From positions 56,916,001 through 56,980,000 of the forward strand of contig CM060733.1 in the NCBI GenBank assembly GCA_030704615.1: a stretch of DNA of 64,000 nt, written 5' to 3'. Of this stretch, positions 22,166-33,199 are shown piece by piece. This stretch comes from Takakia lepidozioides. Lineage: Eukaryota > Streptophyta > Takakiopsida > Takakiales > Takakiaceae. The notes under the pieces were generated by a model. It saw nothing but the letters and a program-made list of their open reading frames with translations. It made no database searches and was not told the DNA's origin. Within the stretch, counting starts at the first letter, position 1. Every line of letters starts with the position of its first letter. The position numbers and the translations under genes are program-made.

Positions 22166-22985
22166 GTGAACTCCCCGGGACAAGGCCAAATATTGCACAA
22201 GCAGTGGTGGTCGTAAGCCAATTTGTGGCTAACCTTGGGCAACTCCATTGGGTTGCAATAAAGCAGATTTTCCGTTATCTGAGAGGCACATTAGACTATG
22301 GTCTGTGCTTGAGAAAGAACAATGATAATGTTCAGTTGGATCAAGTGGGTTCATATGGTATCTCAGATAGTGCTTGCAAAAGCATAAAGCTGTATGGCTA
22401 TTGTGATGCAGATTGGGCTGGTAATGTTGATGACCACCATTCTATATCTGGCTATGTTTTTATGCAAGCAAATGGAGCTGTTAGTTGGAGCAGCAAGAAG
22501 CAATTTATGATTGTTATGTCTTCAACTAAGGAAAATTATGTGGCTGCATCTTAAAGGCAAACATTGGGGTTATCATCATTTCTCTCAAGTATTGGTCGTC
22601 CACAGAGGGATACCATGCCCATATATGATGACAACCAAGGGTGTATTGCTCTCTCGAAGAATCCAATGTTTCATGCTCGCACAAAGCATATTGAGATTCA
22701 TCATCATCTGGTACGAGAGAAGACTGAAGCTAGAATTGTTAATACCAACACAATGGTTGCAGATAATTTGACCAAATGACTTAGTGCTGAAAAACATGAA
22801 CGCTTTCGAGGCGTGATGGGAGTAGTTAAGTGTTTAACTTGGCACACAGCTTGAGTACTGAAAGGACGTGGCACAAAGCTTGTTGTGATCCTATAGTTGG
22901 GTGGAGAGTTCTCAGTAATCAATTCATCTTTTATCTCTATTCTCTGTCGAATTCCAACAAAAATGGGGAGTTGTAATAGATGACG
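22166..22985 (+). mobile_element. Ty1/copia RNase H fragment with polypurine tract
   Basis: The plus strand encodes HWVAIKQIFRYLRGTLDYGL, YGYCDADWAGNVDDHHSISG, SWSSKKQFMIVMSSTKE, then after one frame change IYDDNQGCIALSKNPMFHAR, TKHIEIHHHLVRE and NTMVADNLTK. This is the complete copia RNase H order. Downstream, AAAATGGGGAGTTG looks like a polypurine tract before a lost 3' LTR. It points opposite to the copia piece at 18.3-19.5 kb, so it is probably a different insertion. Confidence 0.88.
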
Positions 22986-23510
22986 GTTTTTGGGGGTGTT
23001 GGAATTAGGTGAGATTGCCTTCTGTGCACATGTGTTGTGGGATGTTGGATGACTGGCCGCTTGTGTATGCACCGCTCTTCTGGTGGCTCTTTTGAGAGGT
23101 CACATGGAACAATTGCACAGCTGCCTCCAGAGGAGTCTGGAAAATATAGAGAAGATTCCCAAGCCCAGCTCCCTCAACCTCATAACTGAGATATGACCCC
23201 AAATATGCAGATGTGCAAACCCTTGGACTGAATCTTCCAAACATTGGTCAGGCCATGTTCGCAACCAAACGCCACGTCCTTTCATAAACATCAACCTCCC
23301 AAACCCCTACTCCTGAAACAGATAGATGCTTGACATTGTTGAGTAATTCAACTAATAGAAGGCGCCCTGTTGATTCAAATAGAACGGAAGGCACGACGTC
23401 TGTGTCATACATGGTAATACCCAGACACGCTGTAGGGAAGGGTGTTTTGCAAACACCAGGAGCAATTTGGAAATATTGGAGAGTTCAAGTTTGTTTTATG
23501 CGCAATTGTC
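22986..23510. other. No gene seen
   Basis: Flank of the copia remnant. Short open frames on the minus strand lack recognisable motifs. Confidence 0.35.
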
Positions 23511-23720
23511 ATGGCAAACAAACAAAACTGGGTGAATGGAGCTATAAGGCCTGGACAAGGCACTAAGGCCCGCATGGCTGCCTCTGGCGCTACCTCGCGG
23601 ACCAATAGTGAGGAAGAGGAGAGAAGAGCCATTGCAGCAAAAAAACAAAGAGTGCTTACATTTATTTCTTGCCTACATGCATACAGGGATTGCAAAGAGG
23701 GAGTGACAAAGAAATTATAA
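23511..23720 (+). CDS. Hypothetical 69-residue ORF
   Basis: ATG at 23511 opens MANKQNWVNGAIRPGQG and continues through SRTNSEEEERRAIAAKKQR, a charged helical stretch, to a stop at 23720. Another frame just downstream (about 23770-23914) reads LDWKLFRHFVKSGQVALIYL, so a longer spliced or broken gene is possible. I recognise no family. It is listed because the composition looks coding; it could be chance. Confidence 0.2.
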   Translation: MANKQNWVNGAIRPGQGTKARMAASGATSRTNSEEEERRAIAAKKQRVLTFISCLHAYRDCKEGVTKKL

Positions 23721-23914
23721 TTGCTCTAGATCACAGGGAACCATGTACATGCACTCGATTGATCCATCATCTTGCTTTGGATTGGAAACTCTTCCGTCAC
23801 TTCGTAAAATCAGGCCAAGTAGCACTAATCTATCTAGCAGGTAAAGAAGTGGGTAATGCCTACCCCATCAATGCGCTTCCTGGTGAAGATCTGTATGGAA
23901 AAGGGAAACAATAG

Positions 23915-24700
23915 TTTGTGCATGGAAATTACCCTGATCCAAATGCCCTCATTTGTTGGAGACACAAGTGGTAGATTACAGATTACACCGCTACAGAACA
24001 CAGTAGTTGATTTCCTTGCATTTGTGGCATTATAATGGTTATCTGTTTTGTAGCAAGTGAGCTTCCAGTGCTTAGTTTTGGAATCATATATCTCCGTACT
24101 ATGTATGGGTTCATCACCTCTTATGGCCGGATCCATGTACAGGCTTTGCTCTTCTATGATGCAGAGGAGGCAATTTCTTCCAGGACTTGGTGAGACACAA
24201 AATCCCACAAAAGGTGATTTCACAGTGCAGATATTGTAAAGCAGAAGCCCACAGGCTGCCCAGCAGGGCCTCCAGCCAGTTCTGGTTTGGTCTATGGAGA
24301 AATGAAGAGTGGAAGTAGGGGAAGTGGAGTAGTACCACTCACCTGCCCCAGGGTGTATGCGTGCCTCGCCAGACCCACGATTTTCATAAAGAAATAACCA
24401 GGATTTTTGACGGGGAACTTCGGTTCTGGGGCATTGCCGACTTGGAATCCAGCCAAAGTATATCTCTCTGCCCCATTTCTCCCTGGCCTCGGTGGTTGCT
24501 GCTTGGCTGTATATCTCCTAGTATAGACAGGGAGTTTTAATAATCTATTGATGCTCCGCGAAAAGATCTGACATCTTAATTCGGGCAAGCTGCTGTTAAC
24601 TGTCTATACCATCCCGCTAATAATTGCTGCGACCTAAAACTGACGGGGGAAATTAACGACACAAACTCTTAGACCCAGTAAGAATTTCTCGAAAAACATC
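23915..24700. other. No gene seen
   Basis: 3' flank of the TIM14 gene. No motif, tRNA or repeat could be supported. Confidence 0.35.
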
Positions 24701-25039
24701 TTAAAAGGCAGACCCACTCCCCCGGGATTGCCCAAGCAAGTGATCCTTAGCCTCATTGATCTTGGAGGCAATGTAATCGCTGCCTCCCGCATCTGGATGA
24801 TTGGCCTGCATCACCCGCCGGTGCGCCTCCTTCACCTTCTCCTGCGCGACACTCTCCCTCACGCCAAGAATTAGTGCAGCTTCTCGTCGCGTCATCACAG
24901 GCTGAAATCCCCCCTCATAGTACTTGCGCATCCGCGGCACCGCAGGCCTAGTCTTGAAGGCCTGCCACGCCTCAATCCCATACTTCCCCGCCATGGCTGT
25001 TACTGCCACTGCTACACCTGCTATCAGCGGCGTCGCCAT
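24701..25039 (-). CDS. TIM14: Mitochondrial import J-protein TIM14/PAM18
   Basis: A single-exon 112-residue protein from ATG at 25039. It closely follows plant TIM14: an N-terminal membrane segment (MATPLIAGVAVAVTAMAG, residues 1-18), the linker AWQAFKTRP, the YYEGGFQPVMTRREAALILG block, and a J-domain with the HPD tripeptide near residue 81 (QANHPDAGGSDYIASKINEA), ending GSGSAF. It sits in the inner membrane and stimulates mtHsp70 in the TIM23 import motor through HPD. Length matches the family (about 112). The 5' flank (25040-25170) is GA/CT-rich without a clear TATA box. Neighbours are unrelated. Confidence 0.96.
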   Translation of the reverse strand: MATPLIAGVAVAVTAMAGKYGIEAWQAFKTRPAVPRMRKYYEGGFQPVMTRREAALILGVRESVAQEKVKEAHRRVMQANHPDAGGSDYIASKINEAKDHLLGQSRGSGSAF

Positions 25040-26046
25040 GAATCTCTACTGTATCCACTGCCAAATCTCACACCCAATTCTTTTCTCTCCTTCTCTCTGC
25101 CTTCCCAGAGTCTCCTCCCTCTCTCCCTCTCTCTTTCAAGACCGGGAGACTTTTACACTGATACCTACTTACCGGGAAACTGCCTGGAGTGTGGCCTAAG
25201 AAATGGGTCCCCTCCATTTCCTCTTTGGGTTACTTTTGGCTGTTCATTTCTGATTGTCTCCCTGATATTTAGATACATATGTTTTTTATGTAGTAATAAA
25301 AGTAGGATTTTCTTTGCTTTCTTGATGTATTCCTTAAAGAGAAAAGTGGGCTTCACATTTTGGAGCATTTTGTAGACTAGGACTTGAGAAGGACATTGAA
25401 TTACTACAACATGACATAGGTTGTGATTTTGTAGTGCAATTGGTGCACTTCTCCTTCAGACAACATATCCAAAGAATAGGGGTTGTGGGATGGATGTAGC
25501 CGGCGCAGTGTTAAATTTTGTAGAGCACATGGTTTTAGTGAACTGCTTTTGACAGATCTTTGGACCCAAAAATCAAACATGGAGTCATGCGTCTGCAACA
25601 CAAGCAAGCCCGTTACTGCAGCAGCAAGCTGCCTCTTGAATTTGGAGTTTCACTGTAGCGTATGCCAACTGTTCTCTGTGATGAGGTCGAATCCATCACC
25701 TGCAGCTGACATGATTCTTTCATTTGGAGTTCACAACTGGGATCTCAAGAGTCTTGTCTGTGATTGTGATCAAATCTCAGAGCGTCTCCAGCTTCTGTGA
25801 CAATGAGTATAATATATATTGACATGTCTGAAGGAATCAAGCTTTGGTACCTCACCCGCATCATCCTCAATCTTTTGGAGATCCCCTTGATCAACCTGTT
25901 TGGTGCCAAACTTTCAACCCTCCATGACTTCGCTGCTACTGTCCAATCAATCATGACTGAGTTGTGATCATCAACATGGGAAGCTCACTGAGAGTACTGT
26001 ACTGTACTGTACTGGAATGTTGACAGGCTTTCTTTCCTGCCTCAGT
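25040..26046. other. Intergenic between TIM14 and a PPR gene
   Basis: Holds the 5' flank of TIM14 and the 3' flank of the PPR gene. A TGTAC pentamer repeat lies at 25995-26012. Open frames on both strands show no family. Confidence 0.4.
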
Positions 26047-28026
26047 TCACCAGTAATCCTTACAAGAACAAACCCCATCTTGGAAGTGGTGAAAGCGGTT
26101 GGCATCTCGTACAACCACTGCTCGTCCAACAATCTTGGAAATGAACTTTGTGGCAGTGTGGCAATCACCACATATCCGCAGGTTCTTGATGACAAAGATG
26201 TGCATTCCAGGGGGGGTGCTGATGAGTCCAAAAGCAATGGCCAGCCTCTCACTGTGGTGGCAAAGAGAAACTTCCTTTTGCTCCTCTTCTAAATCACGTA
26301 ATACAAAGCGCGTGTCAGGTATGTACCCCGCTTCCTTCATCTGCCCAGACAATTTCTTTAACTCGGCATGGATTTCATTGATTTGTGGATGCAATTTGTC
26401 GTCTGAAATGAATGTATGCACCCAGCTGTTGACCTCAATGCAGCTGCGTCCTGCCTCCTTTCTGACACCTTGGTCCTCCATCATTTTTCTCACCCTTGCC
26501 ATATTTTCCCACCTGCCAGCTGCAGCATAGATGTTTGATAGCAGCACATAGGCTCCAGCCTCCTGTGGATCCTTGTTGAGAAGGCACTTTGCCGCACGTT
26601 CTGCTAGCTCCACATTTCCATGCATTCTGCAGGCACCAAGTAAGGCCCCGTAGACTGAGGCATCTGGTTCAATTGGCATCTTGTGAATGAAGTCATCCGC
26701 TTCATCCAATCGCCCTGCACGGCCAAGAAGGTCCACCATGCAGCCAAAATGCTCCAAGGTTGGAGTGAGGCCATGATCCCGCCTCATGGAGCCAAAATGC
26801 TGACAGCCTTCATTCACCAACCCCACATGGCTACATGCAGAGAGAAGAGACACAAAGGTGATACCATCTGGTTTTAAGCCTTCCAGTTGCATTTGTTCAA
26901 ACAATTGAAGGGCATCCCTACCACAACCATGCTGGGCATATCCTGCAATCATGACATTCCATGAGACCACATCCCTTTGAGCCATACTGTCAAACATTTG
27001 ACGAGCGCTCTTGACACTCCCACATCTGGCATACATATCAACAAGAGCATTCCCCAGAATGATATCTGGCACAATTCCAGTTCTGTTGATGTCAGCATGG
27101 ACACTCCTACCCTTTTCCAAGGCTCCTAGGCTGGCACCAGCATGGAGAACACAAGTGAATGTGACCCTGTCAGGCATCACCCCTTCCTGTTGCATTTGCT
27201 CATAGATCAAGAAAGCTTCCCTACCACACCCGTGCTGAGAATATCCAGCGAGCATGGCGTTCCATGAGACCACATCTCGTTGAGCCATATTGTTGAAGAC
27301 TACTCGGGCATCCTTTACACTCCCGCACTTGGCATACATGTCAACAAGGGCATTTTCCAGGTTAATATATGGCACAATTCCAGTTTTGACAATGTCAGCA
27401 TGGACCTCTTTGCCTCTTTCCAGGTCGCCTAAGCTGGCACACGACTTGAGAGCACAAATGAACGTCACCTTGTCGGGCGCAACCCCTTCTCGTTTCATAT
27501 GTTCATAGATTTCAAAAGCATCCTCAGCATGCCCATGCTTAGCATATCCTGCCATCATTATAGTCCGCGAGAACAGATCTCGTTCAGGCATTTTTTGAAA
27601 GACTTGGAGTGCATCCGCCATGCTCCCACATTTAGCATACATGTTAACAAGTGTGTTCAGTAGGAAGAGATTTGGTTTGAACCTACTTTGGATAATGTGG
27701 GCATGCACATGCTTTCCCCCTGCTAGATCTCTCCTGTTGATGCACTCCTGCAGGAGACAGACGTAAATGTTGCAGTCTGCCCAACGGCCTTGTTGGTTCA
27801 AATTGTGAAGCACATCTTCCAGTCGTCCTGCCTTATACAGTGCCCTTGCATACCCACAAGCACCAGATGAGTACTTGTTCACTCCTTCTCTTAGGCCTTC
27901 TTCAAAAGCAATGGTGATGGTGTTGGAGGTGCTACTTCTCCAAGTTTGATGTCCAACAAACAATTGTGCCTGATTCAACCCTGCCGTTCTGCATGACTCA
28001 AATCTCGTACTTAGAAACCTTTGACC
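26047..28026 (-). CDS. PPR-DYW organelle RNA-editing factor, main exon
   Basis: A 659-residue open frame. There is no ATG before residue 120 or so, so the start must lie in an upstream exon; the frame opens just after a TGA at 28029-28027, where TGAG|GT could be an acceptor. Order: ESCRTAGLNQAQ lead, about three P-L-S triplets with MYAKCGS/MYARCGS S-motifs, the final LLGRAGRLDEAD, E motifs (GALLGACRMHGNVELAE, YVLLSNIYAAAGRW), then a complete DYW deaminase: YIPDTRFVL, HSERLAIAFGL (zinc-binding and catalytic HxE), [10 protein letters not shown] (CxxC) and a terminal CSCKDYW. DYW domains deaminate C to U in chloroplast or mitochondrial transcripts, with the PPRs choosing the site. All key residues are present, so it looks functional. 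Confidence 0.93.
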   Translation of the reverse strand, partial: GQRFLSTRFESCRTAGLNQAQLFVGHQTWRSSTSNTITIAFEEGLREGVNKYSSGACGYARALYKAGRLEDVLHNLNQQGRWADCNIYVCLLQECINRRDLAGGKHVHAHIIQSRFKPNLFLLNTLVNMYAKCGSMADALQVFQKMPERDLFSRTIMMAGYAKHGHAEDAFEIYEHMKREGVAPDKVTFICALKSCASLGDLERGKEVHADIVKTGIVPYINLENALVDMYAKCGSVKDARVVFNNMAQRDVVSWNAMLAGYSQHGCGREAFLIYEQMQQEGVMPDRVTFTCVLHAGASLGALEKGRSVHADINRTGIVPDIILGNALVDMYARCGSVKSARQMFDSMAQRDVVSWNVMIAGYAQHGCGRDALQLFEQMQLEGLKPDGITFVSLLSACSHVGLVNEGCQHFGSMRRDHGLTPTLEHFGCMVDLLGRAGRLDEADDFIHKMPIEPDASVYGALLGACRMHGNVELAERAAKCLLNKDPQEAGAYVLLSNIYAAAGRWENMARVRKMMEDQGVRKEAGRSCIEVNSWVHTFISDDKLHPQINEIHAELKKLSGQMKEAGYIPDTRFVLRDLEEEQKEVSLCHHSERLAIAFGLISTPPGMHIFVIKNLRICGDCHTATKFISKIVGRAVVVRDANRFHHFQDGVCSCKDYW

Positions 28027-28269
28027 TCAGCCTCATATAGCATATCGAAGAAAGATCACTTCTTGAGGACAGACTACTGCTACCCAAATAATACGGTTGC
28101 ACAAACATTGCAGTTATCAACTTTGGGATTTATTGTGTGGGATATATATGCCTGAGTTAATTCAAACATCAAGACAACACCTGATGTATTCTCGGCCTGG
28201 AGCTCCATGGTGCACATCAACATTAGAACCACTATGAGACTGTGCTCGCCCTTGTATCATGGCAGCTAG

Positions 28270-28336
28270 CTGCTTTCACCCAACGTGGGTTCGACCAACT
28301 CTCGATCCCAAGGACCTCCTTCGTTGGACTTTTCTT
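28270..28336 (-). CDS. Putative exon 2 of the PPR-DYW gene, PDF-like half motif
   Basis: After a TTTTCACAG acceptor at 28337, the minus strand reads KKSPTKEVLGIESWSNPRWV, in phase with the exon ending at 28618. This is the 'LW..S.S.P.WV' half of the WWDNR/PDF motif. The donor is unclear (TGG|GTGAAAG is one choice); reading on leads to a stop, while another frame continues LAAMIQGRAQSHSG, so a frameshift is also possible. Confidence 0.45.
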
Positions 28337-28617
28337 CTGTGAAAACCACGGTGATAGCTTTCAGCACAGCCTCGTACAGACCAGGCTACAACCACCCAAG
28401 ATCGACACTGAACATTTTAGGCCAAATTTTTGAACACGCCACCTTAAGTGCGCTATTCTGCATTAGAAAATGACTGATCCAAACAATCAGAATCGACAAC
28501 AATTTTTTTGGCTGAAGTCATAGTCCAGTCTACAAACATCCATCCGATCGTCTACCAAAGAGTATCTACCAATTCTTGAAACTAAAGATGATTGGGTAGC
28601 AACAGAGATAGCCTCAC

Positions 28618-28710
28618 CTTATCAGACCTGTTGTCCCACCACTGTGAAGAATCTGACATGAACTCCTTCCAAAGCTGTTCTATGCTGATTGCTTGCCCCT
28701 CATGCAAGCA
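28618..28710 (-). CDS. Putative exon 1 of the PPR-DYW gene, WWDNR motif
   Basis: The minus strand reads EGQAISIEQLWKEFMSD then SSQWWDNRSDK, followed by an AAG|GTGAGG donor in phase 0. It carries the canonical WWDNR, unlike the related exon at 3002-3067. No in-frame ATG is nearby, so translation may begin further upstream. In OSB proteins this motif contributes to single-stranded DNA binding; its role before PPR arrays is inferred. Confidence 0.55.
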
Positions 28711-29045
28711 CCAGTAAAACATAGATCTTTAGCTTATTCTCATTGCCTGAGTCTTAACTGACGAATGCTAGAGCGGGCTACCAAGCGGATCCCTACCGCT
28801 TGGGGGCCCCTCTACTCAAAGTGGGCAGCTGCATGCTGCATGCTCGCACTTGGGCTAGGGTACGCTCTTGTGCTCAACTGCTAAAAGTGAAAACTCTCTT
28901 GAAAAGGTTCATAATCCCAAGGGGGAACTGGCACTTATGCCAAACCTAGAGCTTCATGTGTAGACGCGGTAGCGTGAATAGGCCTATGTGATGAGCTACC
29001 TAGGATGCATTTTTCTGTGGAAGCTGATTCTGGACAAACCAACCC
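28711..29045. other. Spacer between divergent loci
   Basis: No coding signal. There is an inverted pair around CAAGCGG...CCGCTTGG at 28780-28803. Confidence 0.35.
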
Positions 29046-29421
29046 GAAGCTGATTGCTTTGACCTCTTTTTCCGGGGCTTCACCCTCATTGATGAAGCTT
29101 ACTATGAGATATCTTACTGCACTAGCTTTCGCGGAAGTAGAATTGGTGGGCTTTTACCACATAACTCAGCTGCTGATGTTTTAGAACAGCTCCATGTTCT
29201 TCCCCACAAATCAATGCCTCGTCACGCAATTGTGGTCCAGTACATGAATCCTAACTGGGAAAGGGAAGCAGTAGCATTATGCATCACCGGAAGGATTCGT
29301 GCATGGAGGCTGCAGGTGTCAGGGTCAACGTTGTGCCGAAGTTCAAGATTGGTATTCCCCCTGATGCATTTTCAACATCCTCATTGATCCTGAAATTAAA
29401 CGTCTCTTCAAAAACATCCAG
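29046..29421 (+). pseudogene. Exon-like fragment of an unrecognised protein
   Basis: The plus strand reads EADCFDLFFRGFTLIDEAYY, then TSFRGSRIGGLLPHNSAADV, HAIVVQYMNPNWEREAVAL, then shifts frame (MHHRKDSCMEAAGVRVNVVP, KFKIGIPPDAF) and shifts again to NILIDPEIKRLFKNIQ before a CAG|GTGAGT donor. The composition is strongly protein-like and the donor is good, but two frame changes break it. Downstream pieces to about 30300 (WLAELGFMKRFDGSW) may belong to the same decayed gene. I do not recognise the family. Confidence 0.45.
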
Positions 29422-30858
29422 GTGAGTGTTAAGCTCGAGTCCTTCTCATTTGTTATCAAATGGGCGGTGAATGTTTCATTGCCTACGCCTTTGTTGAGCT
29501 TCGAAGTCCCAGGGCGCCACATTTGCTGTGCCTTCAATGCAGTCTTGCTTGTAGCTCATGATGTTTCAGCCGAGTTTTTGAAACGAGAAATGTCCAATTG
29601 GACCAGGTGGACATTTTCGGTTAAGAGCATACAGAATGTTAAGTACCGGAAAGTAATTGAGGATGATGGAGACTGGGGAGGAGCTGGAGCAGGAAGCAGG
29701 CTGGAGGTTGTTTGTGGTTCTCAGGCACCAGTGTGAGTGTGTCTGTTTGGACTGTAAGTTGTTGATTGTGCATTTCAACGTTATGTACCTGTGGGATAAC
29801 TGTAGGGCTTGCCCCCAGAGTGCATGAGATGGTGTCTATTATGGACAAGATTATTAGATCAGATGACCTATGCTGAGATTTGCATATTGTAAGTGACTCA
29901 GCACAGGGCCCAAATCCAGGCATGGAGCAGGTGAAGACGGATGTTTATGTGCTGCCTTATATCCTCCAGCCGATTGTCATTTGTTGTGCACAGATGCTGA
30001 GAGCACACTCTCTCCCAGATCCATGCCTGTTATCAATGCAGTTTCATCCATGCCATTATACGTGGACAAATTATTGCATACTTCCCAGCTCTATCAGAGA
30101 CTAGGTTTGATGGCCGCCCTTCAGCTCTGGCGTGAGGATGTTCTCTGCAGGTGGGTGGAGGGTTAGATGAGTATCACAACATCCACTGATACTTTCGTGA
30201 TGAGGAAGTTATGGCTGACCAGGCAGATCTGCGCTTTTGCAGGTTACGTGCTGGCTTGCTGAACTGGGGTTCATGAAGCGGTTTGATGGATCCTGGAATA
30301 TTCAACCCTGCATTCCTTGATGCGGCAGGCAGCCCTGTGCCAAGTTCAGAAAGAGATTCAGAGCATGTCGCTTCCCTTGTGACCTTGCAGCAGGTGTGTA
30401 CTCCTTTTAAGAGATAATATGTAAGAGGTTGCAACATTCCTGGATGCTCAAGGAAGAATGTCATTTGTTGCTTATCCATGTGGCTGTCTATCTTTGGATT
30501 CCAAAGTAGAAAGTTGGACATCAGTCCCGTTCCTTCTCCTCCCCTTCCAAAAGAAAGAAGATTGCTCTTATGCCTGCAGAAGTCAGGGGGGTACAAGCTA
30601 TTTGAGAGCAATGGATGTCCAAGCACACTGAAAACAAATGTGGGGTGTTCTGACAGGGGGTGCAACCAGCAATTCTGCCACCACCACCATTTATGCAATA
30701 TATGCGAGGCACACAACAAAGACAACCAAGTGTTTTTGCTAGACTTGCAGGCAGAGGAATACGACTGCGCCAAGGCACACCAGTACATCCATGAGTGGGG
30801 AATTAAAGCAGTGTCATTGCTATGCAGGATGAGGTTAATGGTCTGGTAATTTCGATTG
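29422..30858. other. Probable decayed gene remainder, no clean ORF
   Basis: Interrupted plus-strand coding-like stretches occur near 29510-29735 and 30240-30300. A 255-codon minus frame at 30174-30941 has no recognisable motif and overlaps the start of the PPR pseudogene. Nothing more can be assigned. Confidence 0.3.
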
Positions 30859-33199
30859 ATGGCCGTAAGGTTAAGACAGTTTTTATTCAATCTCCTTCCA
30901 AATAGAAGTGTAGAGTTCACTCTGTACTTCCAAAGATACATGAGTGTGGAAAAGCTTGTAACAAACAGTTTTGAGTCATCTAGGATAGCAGGGTTGGATC
31001 AGGTGTGTAGATCAGCCAGTTCCAGCATGACCATTGCTTTGGAAAGAGGACCAAGAGAGGGGCTGAATAAGTACTCCTCTGGCACTTGTGGGGTTGTCAC
31101 AACACCATGTGAGACAGGACCACTGACAGAGACGGGGCACATTTTAAACGAACAAAGCATTCTGGCAGACTCGAACAAGTATGCCGATCTCTTGCGCGAG
31201 TGCATAAAAAATGAAGACCTTCAAATGGGAAAGCAGGTGCACTCCCACATTCTCCAAACTGGATTCAAGCCTAACATCTCTCTACTCAACATCCTACTCA
31301 ACATGTATGCCAAATGCGGGAGCCTTGTGGATGCACGCCAAGTGTTTGACAAATCACCTGACCGAGATGTGTTCACATGGACTACAATGATGGCAGGATA
31401 TACTCAACATGGGTATGGTAAGCGGGCTTTCGAGATCTATCACCAAATGGTACAGGAAGGGGTGATGCCCAACACCATCACGTTCATTTGTGTTCTCAAG
31501 GCTTGTGCCAGCCTAAAAGCTCTGGAAATGGGCAAGGAAGTCCATGCTGACATCATCAGAGCTGGAATTGCGTCTTATATCAATTTGGAGAATACTCTTC
31601 TTAACATGTATACCAAGTGTGGGAGCATCAAGGATGGCCGCAAAGTGTTTGACAACATGGTACAACGTGATGTGGTCTCATGGAACACAATGATTGCAGG
31701 ATATTCTCAGCATGGGTGTAGTAGGGAGGCTTTCAAGATGTATAAGCAAATGACACAGGAAGGGGTAGCGCCTGACAAGGCCACATTCATTTGTGTTCTC
31801 AACGCGTGTGCCAGCCTAGGAGTCCTGGAGGAGGGCAAAGAAGTCCATGCTGACATCATTAAAACTGGGATTGCATCATTCATAAACTTGGAGAATGCCC
31901 TTGTCGATATGTATGCCAAATGTGGGAGCATAAACGATGCACGGGAAGTGTTTGACAATATGGCTCAACGAAATGTGGTCTCTTGGAGCGCAATGATTGC
32001 AGGATATGCTCAGCAGGGAAGTGGTAGGCTTGCTTTTGGGATGTATGAGCAGATGATACGGGAAGGGGTAACGCCCAATAAGGTAACATTTATTTGCGTT
32101 GTGAATGCATGTGCCATCCTAGGAGCCCTGGTAAAAGGCAAAGAAGTTCATGCTAACATCCGCAAAACTGGAATTGTATCATATATTAATCTGGAGAATA
32201 CCCTGGTTGACATGTATGCCAAATGTGGGAGTGTGAAGGATGCACGTCAAGTGTTTGACAGTATGGCTCATCGAGATGTAGTCTCATGGAATGCTATGAT
32301 TGCGGGATATGGTCAGCATGGGTGTGGCAGGGAGGCGCTCCAACTATTTGAACAAATGCTAGTGGAAGGCTTGAAGCCGAACTGTGTGACCTATGTATGT
32401 CTTCTGTCTGCCTGTAAACATTTGGGCATGGTGGATGAGGGCCGTCACTACTTTGATTCCATGAGTCGAGATCATGGCCTCACTCCTAGAGTGGAGCATT
32501 TTGGCTGCATGGTGGACCTTCTGAGCCGTGTAGGCCGATTGGATGAGGCAGAGGCCTTCATTAGCAAAATGCCAATTGAGCCAGGTGCTTCAGTGTGGGG
32601 AGCCTTGCTTGGTGCCTGCAGAATTCATGGGAATGTGGAGGTAGCAGAACGTGTAGCGAATTGTCTTCTTAAGGTGGATCCACAGGACGCTGGAAATTAT
32701 GTGCTGCTATCTAACATTTATGCTGCTGCTGGTAGATGGGATGACCAAGCAAAGGTGAGAAAATTGATGCAGGACAGGTGTGTCAAAAAGGAGCCAGGAC
32801 ACAGCTCCATTGAGGTGGATAACGGGGTGCATACATTTGTTGTAGAAGACAAATTGCATTCCCAAATGGAGGAAATCCTGGTGAGTTGAAGAGATTGTCT
32901 GGGCTAATGAAATACTTTGGGTATGTGCCTGACACACGCTTCGTCTTGCATGATGTGGAGGAGGAGCAAAAGGAAGTTTCTCTTTGCTACCACAGTAGAA
33001 GCTGGCCATTGCTTTTGGGCTTATCAGGACGCCCCCTGGGAGATCTCTTCTTGTCATCAAAAACCTTCGTGTTTGTGGCGACTGCCACACAGCCACCAAG
33101 TTCATAGGAAAGATTGTTGGGCGAGCAATTGTTGTACGCAATGCCAACCGCTTTCACCACTTCCAAGATGGGGTTTGTTCTTGTGGCGACTACTGGTGA
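30859..33199 (+). pseudogene. PPR-DYW gene with two frameshifts in the C-terminus
   Basis: ATG at 30859 opens 676 codons: a lead with SFESSRIAGLDQV and ALERGPREGLNKYSSGTCG, four P-L-S triplets with MYAKCGS/MYTKCGS S-motifs, LLSRVGRLDEAE, and E motifs (GALLGACRIHGNVEVAE, YVLLSNIYAAAGRW). The frame stops at 32889. The E+ and DYW parts continue in another frame from ELKRLSGLMKYFGYVPDTRF, and a second shift lies at about 33000 within HSERLA, so the catalytic HxE is lost. The third frame then gives [12 protein letters not shown] and CSCGDYW with TGA at 33197-33199. Each break looks like a one-base loss compared with the gene at 26-28 kb. The truncated PPR-E protein might still bind RNA. Confidence 0.88.

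Noticed and set aside
24240-24600. Small nuclear or nucleolar RNA near TIM14
   Set aside because: A CTCACCTGCCCC stretch recalled a U1-like 5' end, but no U1 stems or snoRNA boxes could be found.
30174-30941. 255-codon minus-strand ORF
   Set aside because: No motif, odd composition, and it overlaps the start of the plus-strand PPR pseudogene.
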